Below are positions 15,118-19,673 of a stretch of DNA of 19,673 nt, piece by piece. Position 1 is the stretch's first letter; each line of letters opens with the position of its first letter. Under the pieces are notes generated by a model that saw only the letters and a list, made by a program, of their open reading frames with translations, did not search any database and was not told the DNA's origin. The position numbers and the translations under genes were made by a program. The DNA comes from CAZTVF01 sp964616985 (GTDB lineage Bacteria; Planctomycetota; Phycisphaerae; SM23-33), in assembly GCA_964616985.1 (NCBI GenBank), contig CAZTVF010000101.1, positions 1-19,673 on the forward strand, written 5' to 3'.

Positions 15118-15218
15118 GCGTCAAGCAGCAGACAGCGCCAACTCGCCCTTTGAAGCACTGTTTGGCCTGGGCAGGTGTGCCACCCCCCCAACCCAAACGC
15201 AATCTCAGTCCTCGACCG
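15118..15218. repeat. Short intergenic region with a TGGCAC-type repeat
   Basis: The stretch 15155-15189, read on the minus strand, starts GGGGGGGTGGCACACCTGCC and ends with CAAACAGTGC. Its GGGGGTGGCAC head also heads the repeat units at 17661, suggesting a related dispersed element. No gene or clear terminator is seen in the rest. Confidence 0.35.
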
Positions 15219-16205
15219 TCACGATGAATAGAACCACCGGCGCAGGACGTTGTTGAGCGGGACCGCCCCGACGAGGGCGGCGGCGAAGTAGCCGCCGGGC
15301 ACCAGCACCATTGCCGCCAGCGCCGCCTGGATGAGCAACAGCGCCTTGATGAAGCGGCCGATGGCGGCCTGAACCGTCAGCGGAGAGGCTTCGCCGGCGA
15401 GCGTAGCGGCCGTGGAGGTGACATTCATGATCGCGGCGACGGCGACCACGCCCGGCACCAGCCAGGCCATCCGGTCGCCGCCGGCAGGATCGAACTTCCA
15501 CGCCAGGTACCCGAACCACGCCAGCAGGACCAGGGGCGGCACAAAGCGAGCGTTGCCCACCGGCTTGCCCGTCGTCTCGTTGCGGGCGATATATGTCACT
15601 GCGGCGATGTATACCGTCAGGCCGGCGGCGCTGATCGATACCGGGCCGGCGAGCGTCGGCGTCCATCCACCGGCCGCGGCGCCCACCAGCAGGCTCAGGC
15701 CGCGACACAGCCCCATGTTGATCGCCCCGACGACGGGGATGTGCTTGGTGGTGCGATTGTAGACGAGTATTGCCATCGCCAGCGCCGCGGCGAAACTCGC
15801 CGTCAGATGCCAGTCGTGATCGTCCGACAGCATGCCCGCCCCCGCCCCCGCCGCGACACCGGCGGCCATCAGGATGGCCGATACTCCCAGCGCCACCGAC
15901 GGCGAGACCCGCCCGCTGGGTAGCGGACGCGTGGGGCGGTCGCGGCGGTCTTCTTCGAGGTCGTAGTAATCGTTCTGCAGAAGCCCGGCCATGTAGAGCA
16001 GCAGGCTGGCGACGGCGGCGGCCGCCAGTGCCGCCAGCGGCCCTGTCCCCGCGCCGTAGCGCAGGCCCACCACCGCGGCCAGGAAGAAGCCCGCGATGGG
16101 GTCGCCCGGCACGGTCAGCAGGTTCGGCGCCCGAAACAACTGCAGCCAGGCCGCCAGCGTGTTTTGCTGCGGCGATGGTGTCGTTTGTGGTTCTTGCGAT
16201 TCCAT
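15219..16205 (-). CDS. eboC: EboC-like UbiA-family prenyltransferase
   Basis: Integral membrane protein of 328 residues with about eight to nine helices. The first UbiA motif is NDYYDLEEDRRDRP (78-91), followed by TRPLPSG. It binds the Mg-diphosphate of the prenyl donor. The second region reads YNRTTKHIPVVGAINMGLCR (150-169), then GLSLLVG. The sequence GxxNMGLCRGLxLLVG is characteristic of the EboC branch rather than of UbiA or MenA proper; the first Asp of the usual YD motif is here Asn. It follows eboB by 23 bases, and this pairing supports the assignment. In cyanobacteria the ebo cluster is needed to move scytonemin precursors to the periplasm; elsewhere the product is unknown. ATG 16205 has GGGAGAGG about 13 bases upstream, somewhat far. 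Homology is firm, the ebo role inferred from context. Confidence 0.83.
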   Translation of the reverse strand: MESQEPQTTPSPQQNTLAAWLQLFRAPNLLTVPGDPIAGFFLAAVVGLRYGAGTGPLAALAAAAVASLLLYMAGLLQNDYYDLEEDRRDRPTRPLPSGRVSPSVALGVSAILMAAGVAAGAGAGMLSDDHDWHLTASFAAALAMAILVYNRTTKHIPVVGAINMGLCRGLSLLVGAAAGGWTPTLAGPVSISAAGLTVYIAAVTYIARNETTGKPVGNARFVPPLVLLAWFGYLAWKFDPAGGDRMAWLVPGVVAVAAIMNVTSTAATLAGEASPLTVQAAIGRFIKALLLIQAALAAMVLVPGGYFAAALVGAVPLNNVLRRWFYSS

Positions 16206-16228
16206 GAGTGTGGCGCCTCTCCCCCGCC

Positions 16229-17068
16229 CTACCGCTGGTACTGCCGCGGGTCGACCGGCTGCAGGTCGAAACGCGGGCGCCACTTGGGGCTGCGGCCGTA
16301 GAAGCTCATCGCGTTGGCGAAGACGATCTTCTCGATGGTGGCCGTGCTGTGCCCGTCCCCGGCCATGAACGCGACCACCTTGGGCAGGCTGCAGGGGTCG
16401 CTGATCCCCCAGTCGGCCGAGCCGTTGACGATCATGCGATCCGGCCCGAACTGGCGGATGATGGCCGAGACGCGCTGGGGCGTAAGCTTGGAAATGGGGT
16501 AGACGGTCATGCCCGCCCAGCAGTCGGTCTCGCCGATCGTCAGCGGCATGGTCTCCTCGGTGTTGTGGTCGATGATGACGCTCTTGGGGTCGACGCCCTC
16601 GGCCTTGACGATCTCGATGATCCGCTTCGTGCCGCGAAGCTTGTCCACGTGCGGGGTGTGAATGATGATCGGCATGTTCCGCTCGGCCCCCATTCGCAGC
16701 TGCCGCACGAACGCACGCTCTTCATTGGGCGTGGTGTTGTTGAAGCCGATCTCGCCCAGGGCCACGCACCGCGGATGGTCGAGGTACTCGCCCATGCCGG
16801 CGATGACCTCGTCGACCAGGGCGGTGTTCTCCGCCTCCTTGGGGTTGACCGACACGGCCGCGAAGTGGTCGATGCCGAACCGCTCGGCGCGGACGGTCTC
16901 GAAGTCCAGGATGAGGGAGTAGTAGTCGAAGAACGTGCCCGCATAGCGGCGGTTGGCGCCCAGCCAGAACGACGGCTCGAGGCACGCGCGGATGCCGGCG
17001 GCGTACATGGCCTGGTAGTCGTCCGTCGTCCGCGAGTACATGTGAATGTGCGGCTCGATGATAATCAT
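16229..17068 (-). CDS. eboB: EboB-like TatD-family metal-dependent hydrolase
   Basis: TIM-barrel amidohydrolase-superfamily protein of 279 residues. The metal ligands of the TatD family are all visible: HIH (H7, H9) on the first strand, E106 in LGEIGF, H137 in IIHTPH, H168 in IDHN and D219 in GSADWG. It is longer than, and diverged from, the DNase TatD. The motifs EPHIHM at the start, and GANRRY with FFDYY near 38-50, fit the EboB group, which sits next to the UbiA-like EboC in ebo clusters. Substrate is not known for any EboB. No eboA, eboD, eboE or eboF is seen here; the region upstream is repeats. ATG 17068 has no Shine-Dalgarno sequence but does have a strong promoter-like sequence (next entry). 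An open frame extends to 17218 into repeat DNA and is rejected. Confidence 0.85.
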   Translation of the reverse strand: MIIIEPHIHMYSRTTDDYQAMYAAGIRACLEPSFWLGANRRYAGTFFDYYSLILDFETVRAERFGIDHFAAVSVNPKEAENTALVDEVIAGMGEYLDHPRCVALGEIGFNNTTPNEERAFVRQLRMGAERNMPIIIHTPHVDKLRGTKRIIEIVKAEGVDPKSVIIDHNTEETMPLTIGETDCWAGMTVYPISKLTPQRVSAIIRQFGPDRMIVNGSADWGISDPCSLPKVVAFMAGDGHSTATIEKIVFANAMSFYGRSPKWRPRFDLQPVDPRQYQR

Positions 17069-17075
17069 GATCGCA

Positions 17076-17104
17076 ATTGTACGCCCCCCGCCCCGCAGTG
17101 TCGA
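17076..17104 (-). promoter_or_regulatory. Candidate eboBC promoter, leaderless
   Basis: Minus strand: TCGACA (17104-17099), exactly 17 bases, TACAAT (17081-17076). Each hexamer matches the sigma-70 consensus at 5 of 6. Start of transcription would be at about 17069, one base before the ATG at 17068. It lies between eboB and the repeat island, so the repeats do not interrupt it. Confidence 0.55.
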
Positions 17105-17131
17105 GTAGCCGACGCGTGGCATGCCCTTGGC

Positions 17132-17229
17132 CCCGCCCCGCCTGCGGCGGGAATGACCAAGGACCAATGACAAATGACCAATGGCTGAGGCCCAAGGAAC
17201 AACGCTGAAATGAGCCAAGTCGGTGCCAC
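17132..17229 (-). repeat. Inverted copy (R1) of the 98-bp TCATT-rich repeat
   Basis: Reverse complement of the units at 17661-17952. It has GCCTGCGGCGGGAATGACC (17140-17158), then an AATGACCAATG-type array, CCCAAGGAACAACGCTGAAA and TGAGCCAAGTCGGTGCCAC. It flows directly into the palindrome of repeat A1. R1 and the direct copies flank about 430 bases of other repeats, so the island has inverted ends. Confidence 0.75.
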
Positions 17230-17385
17230 CCCCAAACTTGTTTGGGGGTGCGAACGCGGCACCGAGTCAATCCTCGCCCCTCTGCAAATCGAACCCGGCA
17301 GCAAATCGAACCCGGCGCCGGTGACGTCACTATCGCCGCCCCGCATTTCCTCAGCCCGAAAGGCTGGAAACGGTTCGGGGGGCAT
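17221..17385 (+). repeat. Repeat unit A1 with palindrome and hairpin
   Basis: Starts with CGGTGCCACCCCCAAACTTG and the mirror half GTTTGGGGGTG (11-bp-arm palindrome, 17227-17250). It continues through GCAAATCGAACCCGG, which is doubled here (17283-17315), and ends at the hairpin CAGCC-CGAAA-GGCTG (17352-17366). The same order occurs in A2 about 206 bases on. No protein is credible. Confidence 0.75.
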
Positions 17386-17426
17386 CGGTACACAACTCTT
17401 GGCCCCGACCGCAGAACTGGCCCGTT

Positions 17427-17575
17427 CGGTGCCACCCCCAAACTTGTTTGGGGGTGCGAAAGCAGCACCGACTCCATCCTCGTCCCTCTGCAAATCGAAC
17501 CCGGGGCGTTGGTGTCATATCGACGGCCGCCATTCTCTCAGCCTCAAAGGCTGGAAAATGGTCGGCGGCCAGACA
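17427..17575 (+). repeat. Repeat unit A2, direct copy of A1
   Basis: The first 34 bases (17427-17460) equal A1. GCAAATCGAACCCGG occurs once, and the hairpin is CAGCC-TCAAA-GGCTG (17539-17553): stem unchanged, loop changed. It is about 16 bases shorter than A1 because the GCAAATCGAACCCGG segment is not duplicated. No gene is seen between 17576 and 17639. Confidence 0.75.
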
Positions 17576-17639
17576 CTCGCGTTTCTTGAGGCTGCGACTG
17601 CCGCTGCTTCGTGACGCACCGGGGCTCGGTGGCTGTTCT

Positions 17640-17663
17640 CACCCCCAAACAAGTTTGGGGGTG
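17640..17663 (-). repeat. Third copy of the ACCCCCAAAC palindrome, opposite orientation
   Basis: Reads ACCCCCAAAC-AA-GTTTGGGGGT, whereas the A1 and A2 copies have TT in the centre, so this copy is reversed. It is joined to the first direct unit R2 exactly as the A1 palindrome is joined to R1, making R1/A1 and this copy/R2 mirror images. Confidence 0.75.
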
Positions 17664-17952
17664 GCACCGACTCGGCTCATTTCAGCCTTGTTCCCTAGGC
17701 CTCGGCCATTAGTCATTAGTCATTCGTCCTTGGTCATTCCCGCCGAAGGCGGGCTCGGGTGGCACCGAGTTGCCTCATTCGAACCTTGTCGAATGAGCCT
17801 CGGCATCGGTCATTGGACATTGGACCTTGGTCATTCCCGCCGAAGGCGGGCCGGGTGGCACCGACTTGGCTCATTTCAGCATTGTTCCTTGGGCTTTGGC
17901 CCCTTGGTCATTCGTCATTCGTCCTTCGTCATTCCCGCCGAAGGCGGGCTCC
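17661..17952 (+). repeat. Three tandem 96-98 bp units (R2, R3, R4)
   Basis: Units start at 17661, 17759 and 17855, each with GTGGCACCGA. They run through CTCATTTCAGC (R3 differs), TTGTTCCTTGGGC, a short ATTNGTCATTNGTCC array, and end in TCATTCCCGCCGAAGGCGGG, itself a small hairpin (CCCGCC/GGCGGG). Units share most positions by eye but differ in the middle, with R3 the most divergent. R4 contains the 3' end of the gene at 17871-18797. Confidence 0.8.
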
Positions 17953-18797
17953 GGCCAATCCTCGCCGGCTTCGTCGGCGGCGAGGATGGCGCGCTGCTCG
18001 GCCAGCCGGCGAGAGAGCCGCTCGTGCTGCTGACGCATGTTGTTGAGCGTGGCGTCGTCGGCCTGCCGCTGCCAGCGGGTCTTGGAGATCCACGCGCGGC
18101 GACTCTCGGCCTCTTCCGGCTCCTCATCCGCCGGGGCCGTCTCGGCCTCGGCCAGGCCTTCGTCCACGGCCGCGAGACGCTCGATGCGGTCGGCGATGTT
18201 CTGCAGCAGCTGCTTCATCGCCGCCTCGATCGACTCCACGCGCGCCCGGCTGGCCGCGACGCGTCGCGACTCCTCGGCCGTGCGCGGGGCCTGAAGCTCG
18301 CGAAGCTCGGCGATGGCGCGGTACATGCTTCGCTCGATGCGGGCCTCGTAGTGGCGGAGGCGTTCGAACATCGTGGCGTTGAGGTCGGCCGCCACGGCCG
18401 GGCCCAGCCGCGCGCGGCGGCGGGGGCGGAGGTGCTCGTCGTCGTTCATGTACTCGTCGTCGGCCTGGTCCTTCTGGTTGAGGAAGGCCTGCATCTCGGC
18501 GAAGCGGCCGTCCATGAGCTCACGCTCGATACGCGTCAGCCGCTGCAGCCGCCACCCCTCGGCCACGATGCGGTCGAAGAGCAGGGACTCCATAGGGCCG
18601 ACGGGCTTCCAGTAGTCCGACATGCCCGTGACGAACTCCTCGAAGGCCTCCTTGTCCTCGCAGTCCAGCAGCACCTGGCGGCAGAAGATGCCATGCTTGG
18701 TCGCGTTCCGCGACGCCGCCCGCTTGCCCTCCTCCGTGACCGGCCCCTTCGACTTCGCCCCATTGACCCGACTCGCCTCCGCCTGCCTTGTAGACAT
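17871..18797 (-). CDS. Hypothetical coiled-coil-rich protein with repeat-derived C-terminus
   Basis: 308 residues, function unknown. The N-terminal motif NGAKSKGPVTEEGK, then RAASRNATKHGIF (12-38), is a hallmark of a hypothetical family spread widely in planctomycetes and acidobacteria, often in many copies per genome. The rest is charged and helical with coiled-coil character (about 75-130 and 160-215). The acidic stretch 225-245 looks like a linker. Residues 285-308 (AFGGNDEGRMTNDQ to the end) and the stop codon are encoded by repeat unit R4, so the original C-terminus is lost or extended. Start at ATG 18797, with AGGGAG 5 bases upstream; an in-frame TTG at 18830 is rejected. A putative promoter lies about 90 bases upstream. 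Cytoplasmic, with no signal or membrane segment. Confidence 0.75.
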   Translation of the reverse strand: MSTRQAEASRVNGAKSKGPVTEEGKRAASRNATKHGIFCRQVLLDCEDKEAFEEFVTGMSDYWKPVGPMESLLFDRIVAEGWRLQRLTRIERELMDGRFAEMQAFLNQKDQADDEYMNDDEHLRPRRRARLGPAVAADLNATMFERLRHYEARIERSMYRAIAELRELQAPRTAEESRRVAASRARVESIEAAMKQLLQNIADRIERLAAVDEGLAEAETAPADEEPEEAESRRAWISKTRWQRQADDATLNNMRQQHERLSRRLAEQRAILAADEAGEDWPEPAFGGNDEGRMTNDQGAKAQGTMLK

Positions 18798-18886
18798 GAG
18801 TTCTCCCTTTCCGTGAATGTGGATATTCAATCGAGACCCCGTAAGACAGGAGAAGGGTAACGCAGGGGGAGAGAATTTGCAAGTCT

Positions 18887-18915
18887 ATTCTAAACAATAC
18901 TTATCTAGGCAACAA
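18887..18915 (-). promoter_or_regulatory. Candidate promoter of the 17871-18797 gene
   Basis: Minus strand: TTGTTG (18915-18910), 17-base spacer, TAGAAT (18892-18887). The surrounding 18880-18960 is clearly more AT-rich than the rest of the window. Transcription would start about 83 bases before the ATG, giving an ordinary leader with a ribosome binding site. Confidence 0.4.
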
Positions 18916-18976
18916 CCACGGCATGGAAGTAGCTAAGAATAGCGATTAGACGGCAAAAGGCCCACGCCGCCATTGC

Positions 18977-18991
18977 GGAAAGGGGGTCAGG
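18977..18991 (+). repeat. GGGGTCAGG repeat, copy 1
   Basis: GGAAAGGGGGTCAGG, repeated with small changes at 19599-19616 in the same orientation. On the minus strand its TGA ends the IS66 TnpA fragment, so the junction lies exactly at the truncation point. Confidence 0.55.
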
Positions 18992-19124
18992 CGTAGAGAG
19001 TCGCCTCGGTGACCTTCTCGCTCCGGCAGAAAGCCAGGATGCTCATCCCGCTTTTGGCGAACCTCGCCAGCACGCCACGCCAGAACGCTTCCCTCTTCAC
19101 ATCACGCTGCTGTCCTTTAGCCAT
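18987..19124 (-). pseudogene. Truncated IS66-type accessory protein TnpA
   Basis: A 45-codon reading frame whose product starts MAKGQQRDVKREAFWRGVLA and continues with FAKSGMSILAFCRSEKVTE-ATLYA. It matches the N-terminal helix-turn-helix of IS66 TnpA proteins, where an FWR helix is followed by SGLSVxAFCRxxGLxExTFYxWRR. The frame stops where the conserved Trp would be: TGA comes from the adjoining GGGGTCAGG repeat. Full-length TnpA has roughly 90-130 residues, so more than half is missing, as are tnpB and tnpC. AAGGAG is intact 7 bases before the ATG. It lies 12 bases downstream of the membrane protein gene and may still be translated as a small peptide. Confidence 0.75.
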
Positions 19125-19136
19125 TCGCTGTCTCCT

Positions 19137-19571
19137 TCATTGCGATGGCCCAGTCTTGACATCCCCCCCGCAGCCAATGGAAGAAGCGGTTCGTAGAACG
19201 GACACACCGTTTGGCGAAAGCATTCCCAGCAACGTGACGACAACGCCGAGCCCCAGAGGAAACATCGCCTGGCATAGATGCCACACACAATATCGGACAA
19301 TCAGGTCAGCAGGAGCCGATTCCCAATCCTCCTGCATCATCTCAAACACGTGCCATATGATTGCGAGGAGACCGATTAGTAATGCACACACTGCAGTTCG
19401 GGTTGGGTAGCAGCAACTGCCCGGCCCCTGGTCTGCGCCATCCCGCTGCCACCATCGTCTGCCAATTGATCTCACTAGATGCCGCAGAACAAGGATGAGA
19501 CAGAATAGTTCGGCCAGTAAGAATGGGCTTGAGATTTGACTGTACAAAGTCTGCAACAGCAGTTTGATCAT
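19137..19571 (-). CDS. Hypothetical three-helix membrane protein
   Basis: 144 residues, not recognised. Three hydrophobic segments are visible at about 13-30, 59-78 and 99-118. A positively charged loop after the first (HLVRSIGRRWWQR, 31-43) suggests that loop is cytoplasmic. Cysteines are numerous for the size (C24, C53, C54, C62, C95, C100, C134), but no metal-binding spacing is convincing. AAGGAG lies 7 bases before ATG 19571, which supports a real gene. GC content is visibly lower than in the operons to the left. With the IS66 remnant and flanking GGGGTCAGG repeats, this suggests acquired DNA. Confidence 0.6.
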   Translation of the reverse strand: MIKLLLQTLYSQISSPFLLAELFCLILVLRHLVRSIGRRWWQRDGADQGPGSCCYPTRTAVCALLIGLLAIIWHVFEMMQEDWESAPADLIVRYCVWHLCQAMFPLGLGVVVTLLGMLSPNGVSVLRTASSIGCGGDVKTGPSQ

Positions 19572-19598
19572 CGTACGTCTCCTTGTGCACTCACATCT

Positions 19599-19616
19599 GG
19601 GGAAAAAGGGGTCAGG
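19599..19616 (+). repeat. GGGGTCAGG repeat, copy 2
   Basis: GGGGAAAAAGGGGTCAGG, same orientation as the copy at 18977 and 28 bases upstream of the start of the membrane protein gene. The two copies bracket that gene plus the IS66 remnant. The last 57 bases of the window (19617-19673) hold no recognisable feature. Confidence 0.55.
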
Positions 19617-19673
19617 AATGCTCTGTAGAAAACACTAATGAACGTCCATAAGTCTTGCCGACAGAAGGAACAT

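Noticed and set aside
17069..17218. N-terminal extension of EboB
   Set aside because: The 50 extra residues are encoded by repeat unit R1 and the promoter region; the TIM-barrel strand with the HxH metal motif begins at 17068.
17210..17614. Several open frames of 80-140 codons within the repeat island
   Set aside because: They run through palindromes and repeated units, differ between copies, and have no ribosome binding site or domain.
17661..17952. Possible CRISPR array
   Set aside because: Spacing of 96-98 bases with similar sequence throughout each unit is a tandem repeat, not short repeats with unique spacers, and no cas gene is present.

Overview
The window looks like a piece of a high-GC planctomycete chromosome, probably class Phycisphaerae or a relative. 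The grounds are inferential: a PEP-CTERM surface protein, two Gfo/Idh/MocA dehydrogenases, a KDO/LPS locus (so a diderm envelope), hypothetical proteins with planctomycete-style motifs, and many dispersed intergenic repeats. No rRNA, tRNA or CRISPR array was seen.

Layout. 1-169 holds a stack of hairpins. 170-1219 (-) is a Gfo/Idh/MocA dehydrogenase, divergent from larE (1382-2209, +), the sulfur-insertion enzyme for the nickel-pincer cofactor. larE converges on a PEP-CTERM protein (2258-2881, -) with a probable Cys-Gln thioester signature. After a 22-bp perfect inverted repeat (3006-3075) comes the LPS block on the minus strand: an oxidoreductase (8128-9471), kdsD (7094-8095), kdsC (6512-7036) and a 1128-residue LptC/LptA-like protein (3129-6515). 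The order kdsD-kdsC-lptC matches the E. coli yrb/lpt locus, but one very long protein stands where lptC and lptA would be. Upstream lie a creatininase-family hydrolase (9533-10297, -), a low-complexity repeat patch (10322-10583), and a full-length DsbD (10582-12429, -). DsbD is divergent from a secreted 563-residue protein (12705-14396, +) whose C-terminal part may be a degenerate protease fold. A one-TM hypothetical protein follows (14362-15117, -), then eboC-eboB (15219-17068, -), two genes of the ebo cluster.

17069-17952 is an island of inverted and tandem repeats. It supplies the last 24 codons and the stop of a hypothetical gene (17871-18797, -). The right end has a truncated IS66-type TnpA (18987-19124, -), a three-TM hypothetical protein (19137-19571, -) and two copies of a GGGGTCAGG repeat.

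KdsD makes arabinose-5-phosphate, KDO synthesis follows, KdsC dephosphorylates KDO-8-P, and the Lpt-like protein plausibly carries finished LPS across the periplasm. DsbD supplies periplasmic reductant. The ebo pair may export a small molecule precursor. Several genes without a Shine-Dalgarno sequence (kdsD, eboB, larE) have a -10-like hexamer placed so that transcription would begin at or one base before the start codon, which suggests leaderless mRNAs.

All assignments were made by eye from motifs, gene order and spacing. No database search was possible.
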